DNA of 64,000 nucleotides from Microvirga massiliensis. GTDB lineage: Bacteria; Pseudomonadota; Alphaproteobacteria; Rhizobiales; Beijerinckiaceae. The notes under the pieces were generated by a model. The model was not told where the DNA came from. It saw only the letters and a list, made by a program, of their open reading frames with translations, and did not search any database. Both the position numbers and the translations under genes were made by a program. The first letter of the stretch is position 1; each line of letters begins with the position of its first letter. Location: the NCBI RefSeq assembly GCF_001006805.1, contig NZ_LN811352.1, positions 381,967 to 445,966 on the forward strand, read 5' to 3'. This document shows, one piece after another, positions 28,907-38,700 of the stretch.

Positions 28907-29181
28907 TCGGATCGTGCTCCTTTGCGATCCGAATACTCCTGGCCGCGGATTGCAGTTCAACTACGCCGTTACTTAAAATCCCGTCGATTGATCCTTCGCG
29001 TTATTTTACGCGACAGTCGACAATCTTATCTGATTTGTCTGTTCGTTTAATACGCTTCGGTAACGTTATCCAGGGACGGAATGCGTGAGAGTGCGGCGCG
29101 TAAGCAGAGGGTCAAATGTTCGCGCCTCTGCTATGATGCATCGTCAAAACAAGATGTGACGTGTTGTTGGGGGCGGCTGGT
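28907..29181. other. Divergent promoter region between the LapG-like and hlyD genes
   Basis: A 275-base region that is visibly AT-rich in its middle (about 28965-29070) compared with neighbours. It must hold the promoters for both genes. I see no confident operator or -35/-10 pair. Confidence 0.5.
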
Positions 29182-30465
29182 ATGGGACGTGGGGAAAGAG
29201 CGCCGCGCATGGCGAGCGCTATTGTCGCAGGCATCTCCGCGCTGCTGTTTTTCCTCGTGTCGTGGGCTGCGATCGCCCGCCTCGAAGAGGTCACGCGAGG
29301 ATCCGGACGGGTCATCACCTCGTCGCGGATTCAGGTCGTGCAGAGTTCCGAGGCCGGGGTCGTCCAGGAGATCGCGGTGCGCCTCGGTCAGCGGGTCTCG
29401 CGCGGAGACCTGCTCATTCGCCTCGACGACACGCCGAACGCAGCAAAGGCCGGTGAGGTCGACGCGCAGGCGCGCGCGTTGCGCACGCAGATTGCACGGC
29501 TGGAGATCGAAGCCGAAGGACGCCAGGCCGATCTCACCTGCCCCCAGGAGATCGCGACGGTTGCTCCCGAGATCTGCGAGAGCGAGCGCCGCTTGCTGGA
29601 GATCCGCCGGGACAACCAGCAGAAGCGCCTCGACGTGTTCACGCAGCGCATCGAGCAGCGGCAGCGCGAGTTGAACGAGACGCAGGCGAGCCTCACCCGC
29701 TTTTCGGAAGGGTTGAAGCTTGCAGAAAAGGAGCTCGGGATTCTGGCGCCGATGGCGAGCCGCAACCTCGTCGCCCAGACGGAACTCATCCGCGCGCAGC
29801 GGCAGGTCGTCGACCTCAAGGGGCAGATCGCCGCCGCAAAGGAAACCGCAGCGAAAGTGGAATCGGCCCTCCGGGAAGCTCACCTTCAATACGAAGAGCA
29901 GGAACTGCAGTTCCAGCGCGAAGCGACCGCGGAGCTGACGACGAAACGCTCGGAATATTCGGTCCTCCTCGAGACCCAGCGCGGCGCGACGGACCGTGTG
30001 CTGCGCACCGATATCCGCTCGCCCGTCGACGGAATCGTGAACGCCATCCCCGTCACCACGCTTGGCGCGTTCGTGAATGCGGGCGATCGCGTCGTCGAGA
30101 TCGTGCCCATCGAGGACAAGCTGCTCGTCGAGGCAAAGGTCCGGCCGCAGGACATCGCCTTCATCACGCCGGGACAGCGCGCGCTCGTGAAAGTCACGGC
30201 TTACGACTTCTTCCAGTACGGCGGCCTGAACGGCGTCGTGGAGCAGATTTCCGCCGACAGCCTCTACGACCCGAACCAGAAGGAAGCCTTCTACTCGGTA
30301 ATCGTGCGCACGGAGGAATCGCATCTGACAGCGCGCGGGAAGACCTTTCCGATCATTCCGGGAATGGTCTGCGACGTCGACATCATCACAGGCGAGAAGA
30401 GCGTCCTGACCTATCTCCTGAAACCCATTCACCGGGCACGACAGGAGGCCCTCCGGGAGCGGTGA
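29182..30465 (+). CDS. HlyD-family type I secretion adaptor
   Basis: A 427-residue membrane fusion protein. There is one N-terminal transmembrane helix (IVAGISALLFFLVSWAAIA), a lipoyl-like half (SEAGVVQEIAVRLGQRVSRG), a long coiled-coil hairpin near residues 90-270 and the closing half-motif RSPVDGIVNAIPVTTLGAFV. It bridges the ABC exporter and TolC-like protein in the periplasm. The ATG at 29182 is chosen; GTG 29161 would add seven residues. The downstream RHH-PAS gene overlaps its stop by four bases. The exporter and outer-membrane genes lie opposite, from 33601 down. Confidence 0.93.
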   Translation: MGRGERAPRMASAIVAGISALLFFLVSWAAIARLEEVTRGSGRVITSSRIQVVQSSEAGVVQEIAVRLGQRVSRGDLLIRLDDTPNAAKAGEVDAQARALRTQIARLEIEAEGRQADLTCPQEIATVAPEICESERRLLEIRRDNQQKRLDVFTQRIEQRQRELNETQASLTRFSEGLKLAEKELGILAPMASRNLVAQTELIRAQRQVVDLKGQIAAAKETAAKVESALREAHLQYEEQELQFQREATAELTTKRSEYSVLLETQRGATDRVLRTDIRSPVDGIVNAIPVTTLGAFVNAGDRVVEIVPIEDKLLVEAKVRPQDIAFITPGQRALVKVTAYDFFQYGGLNGVVEQISADSLYDPNQKEAFYSVIVRTEESHLTARGKTFPIIPGMVCDVDIITGEKSVLTYLLKPIHRARQEALRER

Positions 30466-31088
30466 CCGCCATGGTCGCGGCGCAGCGTCCCGAGGCGGAT
30501 GACGGAAATGGGCCGAACCGGCATTTCCGCGTCGTCCGCATCGATGGAAAACGGCGTGCCTTCTCGCTCGAGCCGATCTTCTGGACCGTGCTCGAACGCG
30601 CGGCGCGCCAGCTCGGCGTGCGGCTCAACCGCTACCTCGGCGGGGTGCTCGCGCAATCGCCTGATGGGAACAGCGCCTCCGTGCTCCGCTGTGCCGCGAT
30701 GCAATGGCTCCTCCTGGAACAGGAGCGGCTTCGCGCGACCGACCCGGTTGCGCTTGCGACCGGCATCACCCAGGCCATTCCCGTCCCGGCCCTGGTTCTC
30801 GATGAGCGGAAGCGGATCATCGCCCACAATCAGCCGTTTCTCGCGCTCGGACACGGCGATGATGGCGCGCCGGCGAGAGCCGGGCCCGTTCACCTGCATC
30901 TCCCCGTCCCCCTCCCCCGTCTTCTCGAGCGTCTTACGGAACCGACAGCGCCGGCGCTCGCAATCGATTTCGTGCTGGAATTCGGCCTCAGGAAACGCAC
31001 CGGCGTGCTGAACGCAGCACTGGTGACACGCACGGACCGCAACGGCCACATCCTCTGCGTCGTGCGCAACGTGAGCCCGTTGCGCTGA
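30462..31088 (+). CDS. Ribbon-helix-helix plus PAS-like protein in the secretion operon
   Basis: A 208-residue cytoplasmic protein. Residues ~20-65 (RVVRIDGKRRAFSLEPIFWT, then LERAARQLGVRLNRYLGGVL) match the RHH_4 type of ribbon-helix-helix DNA-binding domain. From residue ~105 on (PVPALVLDERKRIIAHNQPF, ending HILCVVRNVSPL) it looks like a PAS fold. No kinase or cyclase output is present. The GTG start overlaps hlyD as GTGA; an ATG three codons later is an alternative. A sensory repressor or activator of the adhesin genes is a natural guess, but I know of no named family with this architecture. Confidence 0.8.
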   Translation: MTAMVAAQRPEADDGNGPNRHFRVVRIDGKRRAFSLEPIFWTVLERAARQLGVRLNRYLGGVLAQSPDGNSASVLRCAAMQWLLLEQERLRATDPVALATGITQAIPVPALVLDERKRIIAHNQPFLALGHGDDGAPARAGPVHLHLPVPLPRLLERLTEPTAPALAIDFVLEFGLRKRTGVLNAALVTRTDRNGHILCVVRNVSPLR

Positions 31089-31144
31089 CTTCACTCGGTT
31101 ATCGCAGGGGAAACGACGACATCCAGACGTCGGCGCCCGCTTCT

Positions 31145-31270
31145 TGGACTGCTTCGCCTTCGGCCGCAATGACGGAAGTGGGTCTGCAGCCAACTTCCGT
31201 TTCAGGCAGTGCTTTTCCCGTTCTCACGTCCACTTCGTCATTGCCAACGCAGTGAAGCGATCCAGGCCTC
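31145..31270. repeat. Dispersed CATTGCGAG-type repeat, inverted pair
   Basis: GACTGCTTCGCCTT...GCAATGACG at 31145-31175 and CGTCATTGCC...GTGAAGCGATCCAGG at 31235-31270 are inverted partners of the repeat at 17-99 and 62092-62208. The pair lies between the convergent RHH-PAS and ABC-exporter genes. Confidence 0.65.
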
Positions 31271-31294
31271 CGCCTCAGGATGAATCACTTCGCC

Positions 31295-33601
31295 CTATGC
31301 TGCCGCCGACGCCCGGTTCGCCGCCTGCGGATTGTTCTCTGCAAGGCGCTTCAGTACGACGTCGGTCGGCCCATCGGCAACCACCCGGCCGGAATCGACC
31401 ACCAAGACACGATCGACGAGCGACAGCATCGCGTGGCGGTGTGTCGTGACGATCATCGTCATGCCGGGCGTGAGCGAGGCCTTGAGGCGGGCGACGAAGA
31501 GGCGTTCCGTCGCCATATCCATCGAGCTCGTCGGATCGTCGAGAAACAGCACCTTGCCGCCCGAAAGGAACGCCCGCGCGAGGCCGACCATCTGGCGCTG
31601 CCCGGACGAGAGAGCGGCGCCGCGCTCGCCCACCTGCATCTCGTAGCCCGCCGGATTGGAAGCGATGAACTCGTCGACGCCGGCAAGCTTCGCGGCGCAG
31701 AGCAGTTCCTCGTCCGTCGCCTCCGGGCGCGCCAGCAGCAGGTTCTCGCGCAGGGTCCCGTGGAAGAGATCCGATTCCTGCCCAATGAAATTGATTGCGC
31801 GGCGGATTTCGTGCGGGTGGTAGTGGCGGATATCGACGCCGTCGATCAGGATCTCGCCCTTCGTGAGCTCGTAGAGGCGCACGAGCAGGCGGCCGAGCGT
31901 GGTCTTGCCCGCACCCACCTTGCCGAGCACCGCAACACGCTCGCCGGGCGCGATCTTCAGGTTGAGGCCGTTCAGCGCCAGCCGCGCATTCTCCTGATAG
32001 GCGAAGACGGCATCCCGGAACTCGACATGCCCGGCCTGAACGCTGCGCGTGACGAGGAGGCGGCGATCGCTCCGCTCGTCCGGCAGGGCCATGATCGTGT
32101 CGAGCGTCTTCAGCGAGTTGAAGGCTTGGCGCACCCGCGCCAAGGTCATCGCGATCTGCCCCATGGGCGAGACGGCGCGCGAGGCCAGCATCGTGACCGC
32201 GATGATGCCGCCGGCCGTGATGCTGGCGCTGTCGAAGAGATAGGCGCCGAGCATGACGGTGATCACCGTCACCATCATCTGGATGAAATAGGCGAAGTTC
32301 GTCGCGAAGGACGACCAGGACTTGATCCGCTCGTTGGCGTTGGAAGCCTCGCGGGTGATCGTGTCCCAGCGGCGGAGCAGGCTCCCCTCCCCGCGCAGGC
32401 TCTTCACGGTCTCGAGATTGCCGAGGATCTCGACGAGCAGCGATTGCCGGTGCGCGGTGGTGTAGCTCGTCTGCAGGAGCGCGGCGCCGATCGCCCGCTG
32501 CACCAGGAGGCCGACGCCGACCATGATGGAGATCGCAAACAGCGGCGCCAGCACCATCAGCGGCGAGATATAGGCGATGACGACGAGGAAGAGCACGCTG
32601 AACACGAGATCGATGAAGAACACAGTCGTGTTCGACGTCATGAACTCGCGGACGAACTCGTATTCGTTGAGACGCTGCGTCATCACCCCGGTGGTGACGT
32701 TGCGTCCGGAGAGCCGCGTGTTCAGCACGCGCTCGACGAGCATGCTCGAGATCTTGAGATCGAGCCGGCGGCTGACCTGATCGATGAGCGAGGCCCGGGC
32801 GAGCCTCAGGAGGAAATCGAACAGGAAGGCGATGAGCACGCCGGTCGCGAGCACCCACAGTGTCGACAGCGCCTTGTTGGGGAGCACGCGGTCGTAGATG
32901 TTCATCGTGAAGAGCGGCGACGCCAGCGCCAGGATGTTGATGAACACCGTCGCGAGGATGATGTAGGCGTAAGAGTGCCAGAACAGGCTGGCGGCCGCCC
33001 AGAGCCAGTGTTTCGGCGCATGACCCGCATGCTCGGCGGATTCCGGCGGCGCGAGGTTCGGCGCGACTGTGATCATCTCGGGTGAGAGGAGCACGGCCGC
33101 GTCCTGCGCGCTGACGCGGGTGGTATCGCCACGATCGGGACGGAAGATCGTGAAGCTGCGATCGTCATGACGCGTTTCCACGATGACGGGCGTGCCGTCC
33201 TTCCGCCATGCGATGGCCGGCAGGTCGGCGCTCGTGATCTCGTCGGAAGCTCCATGCCGCCAGGTGCTGCGCAGCCCGATCCGCTCCGCTGCGCGGATGA
33301 AAAGATCGGGAGACAATCCGTCCTCACCCAGCGGAAGGCCGGCCGTCATCACGATCGGTGACGTCGTGCGCCCGAAATGAACCGCGAGCCGCTCCAGAGA
33401 GAGCATGAGCAGGTCGGGCGCGCGCGGCTCCGGCATCGGAGCGTCGGCAGGCGCGGCTTGTCCTAACGGAAGCGGGTTGTCGGCGGCCTCGCCATCCAGA
33501 GCCTGAGGAGCGGCGGGGCGGCTGAAGAACGCGTTCACGGGCGAGGCCGCTCCTGCGGCAGTTCGGCGGTGCGATGAGATTGGGTCACCGTCGAACGCCA
33601 T
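31295..33601 (-). CDS. Type I secretion ABC exporter (LapB/RtxB-like)
   Basis: A 768-residue inner-membrane permease-ATPase. An N-terminal C39-like domain (residues ~55-165) has no cysteine in its expected catalytic loop, so it binds rather than cuts the substrate, as in RTX exporters. A six-helix transmembrane domain follows (~185-465), then the ATPase: Walker A GKVGAGKTT near residue 560, signature LSSGQRQ, Walker B VLFLDDPTSSMD, and the H-loop TTHR. It should drive export of the giant adhesin. It lies 24 bases downstream of the TolC-like gene and is probably transcribed with it. Confidence 0.94.
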   Translation of the reverse strand: MAFDGDPISSHRRTAAGAASPVNAFFSRPAAPQALDGEAADNPLPLGQAAPADAPMPEPRAPDLLMLSLERLAVHFGRTTSPIVMTAGLPLGEDGLSPDLFIRAAERIGLRSTWRHGASDEITSADLPAIAWRKDGTPVIVETRHDDRSFTIFRPDRGDTTRVSAQDAAVLLSPEMITVAPNLAPPESAEHAGHAPKHWLWAAASLFWHSYAYIILATVFINILALASPLFTMNIYDRVLPNKALSTLWVLATGVLIAFLFDFLLRLARASLIDQVSRRLDLKISSMLVERVLNTRLSGRNVTTGVMTQRLNEYEFVREFMTSNTTVFFIDLVFSVLFLVVIAYISPLMVLAPLFAISIMVGVGLLVQRAIGAALLQTSYTTAHRQSLLVEILGNLETVKSLRGEGSLLRRWDTITREASNANERIKSWSSFATNFAYFIQMMVTVITVMLGAYLFDSASITAGGIIAVTMLASRAVSPMGQIAMTLARVRQAFNSLKTLDTIMALPDERSDRRLLVTRSVQAGHVEFRDAVFAYQENARLALNGLNLKIAPGERVAVLGKVGAGKTTLGRLLVRLYELTKGEILIDGVDIRHYHPHEIRRAINFIGQESDLFHGTLRENLLLARPEATDEELLCAAKLAGVDEFIASNPAGYEMQVGERGAALSSGQRQMVGLARAFLSGGKVLFLDDPTSSMDMATERLFVARLKASLTPGMTMIVTTHRHAMLSLVDRVLVVDSGRVVADGPTDVVLKRLAENNPQAANRASAAA

Positions 33602-33625
33602 TCATGCAGGAGTGATGCTTCCCGT

Positions 33626-35077
33626 TTATTGAATGGCACCTTCGGGGAGCCACGGTTTACCACGGGATGGTGAATAACGCGGCAACGTTTCTGCTTCGGC
33701 GCGCGGCGGCACATCCGCGCGGGCGCGCGCATAGGCCTCCGCTTGGCTCGGCGGCGTGAGCCCGAGCGCTGCTACGAGCTGGCCCGTCGCAGCCATGATG
33801 CGATACTCCGCGAAGCGCGCGCCGATGCGCGACGTCTCGAGCAGGACCTGACCGTTGTAGCGGGTGTTCTGAGCGTCGAGCACGTCGAGCAGCGAGCGGC
33901 GGCCGACCTGGAACTGCTCGTTATAGGCGTTGACGACGCGGGTTGCCGCCGCCACCTGCTCGCCGAGCGCATCCGTGAGCTCGAGCTGGCGGATGCGGCG
34001 ATCGAAGGACAGGCGCACCGCCTCGCGGATCTCGCGCAGCACCTGATCGCGGAAGAACTGAGATTCGGCGACGCGGCGGGTCTGTTCCTGGATGTTTGCC
34101 TGGTCGATACCGCCGTTATAGAGATTCCAGCGCATGACACCGCGACCCAGAACGTCGTTCGTGCGATTCTCGACGCCGTCGATGTCGTGACCGACGCGAG
34201 CGTTGCCTTCGAGGAAGAACTCCGGGAGATTACGGGAACGGGCCTGCTTCACGAGAGCATGCGCCGCGTCGATATCCGCATTCGCGATCTTGAGCCGCGG
34301 ATTGCCCTGAACGGCGAGCCCGAGTGCCGTGTCGACCGAGCGTGGGAGGCGGGCCGCCATCGCCGGCGGATTCACGGGCTTCGTGAGATTCTTGCCGACG
34401 AGCTGCAGGAAGCGGATCCGCGCGGCAGCGAGATCCTGCCGGGCTTCGATCGTGCGGGCGCGCGCCGCGAAGATGCGCTCCTCGCCCTGCTGGAGATCGG
34501 CCTCGGTGAGCGAGCCGCTCTGCACGTTTTCGCGGATGCGGCCGAGAATGCCTTCGAGGAAGCCGAGATTCTGGTCAGCGAGGCGGACGATGCGCTCCTG
34601 AAGGATGATCTCGAAATATTCGCGCGCGACTTCGAGGGCGAGGAACTCCGAACGCTCGAGGACGCGGAACGAGGCGCCGTCGACGCGCGAGGCCTGCCGT
34701 TCGACCTCGGCGTCGCGGAAGTAGCCGTCGAACAGGCGCCAGGTCACCGTGAGGCCGGCCTCGGCCGGGGCGAAACTATCCTCGCGCCGCTCGAGCGCGG
34801 TGAGTTGGCCGATCGGGCGATCGAGTCGTCGCGCCCCGGCGGACGCCTGGAAATCGACCCGGGGCAGATAGAGCCCGCGCGCCTGCCGCAGCTCGAATTC
34901 GATCGCCTCGCGGTTCTCGATGGCCTGTCCGATCTGCGGATTCGATTCGATCGTGATGCCGACCGCCTCGCGCAGCGTGAGTGCGGGGGCCGCGCCCCCG
35001 GAAAGCGCGAGCGTCAAGCCGAGCGCAGTGGTGCCGAGAAGGCGGCCGACCCTGCGTCGGATCCCGTGAGATCTCAT
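33626..35077 (-). CDS. TolC-family outer-membrane channel of the type I system
   Basis: A 483-residue exported protein with a signal peptide (TTALGLTLALSGGAAPA). Two internally related halves carry long helices and TolC-type segments (LTLREAVGITIESNPQI at the start; NAYNEQFQVGRRSLLDVLDAQNTRYNGQVLL near the end). The latter motif is characteristic of type I outer-membrane partners such as AggA/LapE. The ATG at 35077 is chosen; a TTG five codons upstream is possible. It forms a pair with the ABC exporter. Confidence 0.93.
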   Translation of the reverse strand: MRSHGIRRRVGRLLGTTALGLTLALSGGAAPALTLREAVGITIESNPQIGQAIENREAIEFELRQARGLYLPRVDFQASAGARRLDRPIGQLTALERREDSFAPAEAGLTVTWRLFDGYFRDAEVERQASRVDGASFRVLERSEFLALEVAREYFEIILQERIVRLADQNLGFLEGILGRIRENVQSGSLTEADLQQGEERIFAARARTIEARQDLAAARIRFLQLVGKNLTKPVNPPAMAARLPRSVDTALGLAVQGNPRLKIANADIDAAHALVKQARSRNLPEFFLEGNARVGHDIDGVENRTNDVLGRGVMRWNLYNGGIDQANIQEQTRRVAESQFFRDQVLREIREAVRLSFDRRIRQLELTDALGEQVAAATRVVNAYNEQFQVGRRSLLDVLDAQNTRYNGQVLLETSRIGARFAEYRIMAATGQLVAALGLTPPSQAEAYARARADVPPRAEAETLPRYSPSRGKPWLPEGAIQ

Positions 35078-35216
35078 CCTGCTTGCCCCCAAAGCGTCGT
35101 CCAGCCTTTTGGCTGATTATCAGTGCGACCGAATGACCTCAACCATCCGAGGTAAAAGAATACCTACCATGGGGGAGAAGCTCTGCCCCTGATGCATGAA
35201 AGTCACAAGAAACAGG

Positions 35217-35240
35217 CCGGGCGCTCAGTAGAGCGCCCGG
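35217..35240 (-). terminator. Intrinsic terminator overlapping a stop codon
   Basis: A ten-bp perfect stem (arm CCGGGCGCTC) with a four-base loop is followed on the minus strand by CCTGTTTCTTG. One arm contains the last codons and stop of the small exported protein gene. It should end the adhesin/small-protein transcript before the tolC promoter. Confidence 0.75.
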
Positions 35241-35623
35241 ACCACGACATCATCGCCCATGCGGGCGTAATCGCATTCGCATTTCCGCAGCCGCTCCACG
35301 TTGACTTCGCCCGTGGAGAGGTAACCCAGCGCGATCCCGCAGGTGGCGCGCGCCGAGTAGGCCCATTCGAGCCGCGGCGCGCGGTTGAAGATCACGCGCG
35401 GGTTCTCGGATTCGATGACGGCCGTGGAATAGCGCGCCCCGACCTCCGCCTGCATGGCGCCGAGGGTCGGCAGGCTCGCGATGCTGGAATGCCCGACCGC
35501 CGGGCAATAGGCCGCCGGGATTGGCGCCGGCACCACGCCGCCGAGATCCGCCGCTCGGACACCGCTGCTTGCCGTTGCGAGAGCAGCTAGTAAGCCCGCC
35601 GCGACCACGAGATGCTTCAGCAT
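35225..35623 (-). CDS. Small exported protein downstream of the adhesin
   Basis: A 132-residue protein with a Sec signal peptide (LVVAAGLLAALATASSGVRA) and four cysteines in the mature part (AAYCPAVGH, RATCGIAL, RKCECDYAR). AAGGGAA lies before the ATG at 35623. It begins 140 bases after the adhesin stop, on the same strand, and shares the terminator at 35217-35240, so cotranscription is likely. No family is recognised. A periplasmic or surface accessory of the adhesin is possible but unproven. Confidence 0.75.
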   Translation of the reverse strand: MLKHLVVAAGLLAALATASSGVRAADLGGVVPAPIPAAYCPAVGHSSIASLPTLGAMQAEVGARYSTAVIESENPRVIFNRAPRLEWAYSARATCGIALGYLSTGEVNVERLRKCECDYARMGDDVVVRALY

Positions 35624-35763
35624 CCGCGAATTCCCTTCTGAATGTTTGTAGATGCAACCCGACATGACGGAGCGGGAATGTCAAGGAAAGAGCAACGTTG
35701 AATCGATCATGGAAGCAAAGTGTTGCAATGGCGCGACGTGCGCCGCGCCATTGCGGAGAGTGA

Positions 35764-38700
35764 TTACATGGGATGCACGGTCGCCGGCGCTGTCGTGGTG
35801 CCATCGTCAGTGATGACACTCAGGCTCGGCGCAACCTGGACACCCGCATCCGGACTTGTATCCACGACCGCAACCGCCTGGAAGTTCGCGCCTCCCGATG
35901 CGCCGTTCACGTCGACGCTCAGGATGCCGGTGTTGGCGTCGTAGTGCACGTAATCCCCGATCGGCGCGTCCGCCGGCTTATCGAAGAGTGCCGTGAGGTC
36001 GATCGTGTCTCCTGTCCCGTAGTCGGCGATCAGGTCTTGTGCAGTGAGATCGGTCAGCGTGAAGGTATCCGAACCGGCGCCGCCCACGAGCGTGTCTGCG
36101 CCCGCTCCGCCAATGAGCGTGTCGTTGCCGGCACCACCCTCTAAGAGGTTGGCGAGTTGGTTGCCTTCGAGCCGATCCGCGTGGGACGAGCCAATCAGGT
36201 TCTTGATGCCGGAGAGAACGTCTCCTGCTGCATCGCCACCCGTTTCCGGCAACGAGTCTTCGAGGTTGACGTTCACACCGGCTGTCGACGTTGCGTAGCT
36301 CGCTGTGTCGTTTCCGTCGCCTCCCGCGAGGCTGTCCGACCCGGTGCCGCCAAGCAGGATGTCGTCTCCGCCCAAGCCAGTGAGGGTGTCGTTCCCTCCG
36401 AGGCCCATGAGGACATCATGGACCGCTACCGTGCCGTCTAGGGAACTCTCGAAAGAGTCCGCTGCCGCTGTTCCGGACTGAGTTATATTATCCGGTTCAA
36501 ACGTGATCGGAAGCGTCGATGTGACGGTATCTCCATCACCGTCGGTTCCGATGATTGGAAGAGAGATGTCGAACGGGTCGAGCGAACTCGTCGAAGTAAC
36601 GGTGAACCCGCCCAGCGTGAAGTCCCTGAAGTCCTTCCCGTCACCTCCTCCAACAACCTGTAAGGCGCTGAAAGGATCTGACGTCTGTACCTCGTAGCTG
36701 AAGCCCGCTGGGATGCCGGTCAATGTGACTGACCTTCCCCCATCGGGCAGATCGACGAAATCCACATTGATCGAAAAGCTGTTACTCCCGCTAGTTCCCG
36801 TAATATTCCCGTCGATCGTCCTCTCGCCGACGAGAACACCGCTCGCGTTGTAGATACGCACGTGGGTTATCGTGTCTTTGGTTTCATTCGAATCCTTGAA
36901 GAACGTTTGATCGTTATCCGCGTTGAATGCCGTGATAGTGAGTCGTGCCGTTCGTCCCCCATTCACCCAGTTGACCTCCTGTCGGAAGGCGATGGCCTCA
37001 TAGTGGCCGGTGTAGGAGTAACCTGACGGCTGGCCGGGGCTCGACGTGAGAGCGGTGACCAGGTCGAACCGTATTGCATCGGACGCGCCGATCGATTGCC
37101 CATTTCCAACCCCGAAGCGTCCATCACTGGTATTCACGGAACTCAATGACGGGTTGGCAGCGCCGAAATTGGAGGTTCCAGTTACCAGAAGATCTTGGTC
37201 TCCAACTCGCGCATTAAATGCATCAGCCGTGTTGTTTCCGCCCTTGATCACAATGAAATCATTCAGCGTCAAGTTGGACCCGTTGGAAAGCTCTCCGTTG
37301 GTGTGAATCGTATATGTGTCCCCGTTGAGTGACGCTGTGAAGGCAGTCTCTCCCGCAGCCTTCGCGACAATCTGTGTAGTATCGAAGACACCCGGTGACG
37401 TCTCGAGGTAGAAAAGGCTCACTGGCTGCCCGTTGAAGAGGACCGGGTTTCCTTCGGTGTCGAGAAGCTGCTGTCCATTTAAGGACAAGTTGAACGTGAC
37501 GCCCCGAGCACCGTCACTGCCTGCGTTCTCTGCGAAGTTGAGATCGCCGCTGATCACACTTCCAGCTTTGTTCTCGATGACCGCACCTGTCGGGGTGAAC
37601 GCCGACGGCCCGTCATCCTTGAAGGTGATCAGATTGCCGACCGGCGTGCCAGCCGTCGCCGTGTCGCCGTCCCCATCCGTGACCGTCACCGTCACGAGCA
37701 GTGCCCCCGAGGCCAGCGAGACCCCCTCGTCGTGGCTCGCCGTGTTGCCGTGCAGAAGCGACAGGTACTGCGCGACATAGGCATCGCCCGTTGCCGGGTC
37801 GAGCGCGATCGCAAAGGCAATCGTCCCGGCCGGGTTCGCCGTGTCCGTGGCACCCTTCTCGTCGCCGACGCGACCCACCACCAGGCCGTTCTCGAGATAC
37901 AGGAAGATCTGTGTGCCTTCCGTCGTCGACACGCCCGAGAACACGCCCGAGGACGACAGCTTCAGACCATAAATCGGCGCCCCGCCTTGTCCGTCGGAGC
38001 CGTAATCGACCACCCCGACGCTCACCAACGAGCCCGTGCTCTTGGCATAGCCGATCGCGCCCGTGCCCGACACATGCGGGTCGTCCCCGCCCGCAACACC
38101 CGCGAACAGACCCGCGACCGTGTTGCCGCCGAACGCCGTCGCACTGCCGGCAATATCCGTGTCGGCCTGCACATCCGCCGTCTCGTCGTGCACGACCTTC
38201 GCAGTGGTGCTCGCCGTCACGGCCGGTATCTGCGGACCGTCATCCTGGATGACGATCGCCGAGCTCTGGCCGTCGGCCAGGATCACCGTGTGGCTGTCCG
38301 TGGCCGTGTCGCCATCGCCGTCCGTCACCGTCACGGACAGCTTCACGCCCAGCGTACCGCCCCCGAGAAGCGTCAGCAGCGCGCCCTCGTCGAAGCTCGT
38401 AATGTCGCCGTGCTCGATCGGCAGATACTGCTCGACCGTCAGGATCGGGCTCGGATCACTCGGATCCGAACCGGTCGCATTCGTCAGCGTGATCCGCAGC
38501 GCGACCGTGCCGTCCGGCAGCGTCCCGAGGATCGAACCATCCGCCGCAACCGACAGTGTGATCGTCCGCTGCGCCGCCGTGAGCCCCGCCAGAGGCGTCC
38601 CGGCCACGTCCGTGACCACAAGCGTCGTTGCCACCGTCGCTGCCGACAGGACCAGCGCGTAGCTCTTCACCGTGCTCGCCACGCCGTCCGTGCCGACCTG

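Noticed and set aside
31280..33085. A plus-strand frame of 601 codons opposite the ABC exporter
   Set aside because: It is the shadow of the exporter gene, whose motifs are unambiguous.
36060..36450. Short regular repeats that might be taken for a CRISPR array
   Set aside because: They are the nine-residue calcium-binding RTX repeats of the adhesin, in frame and without conserved spacers.
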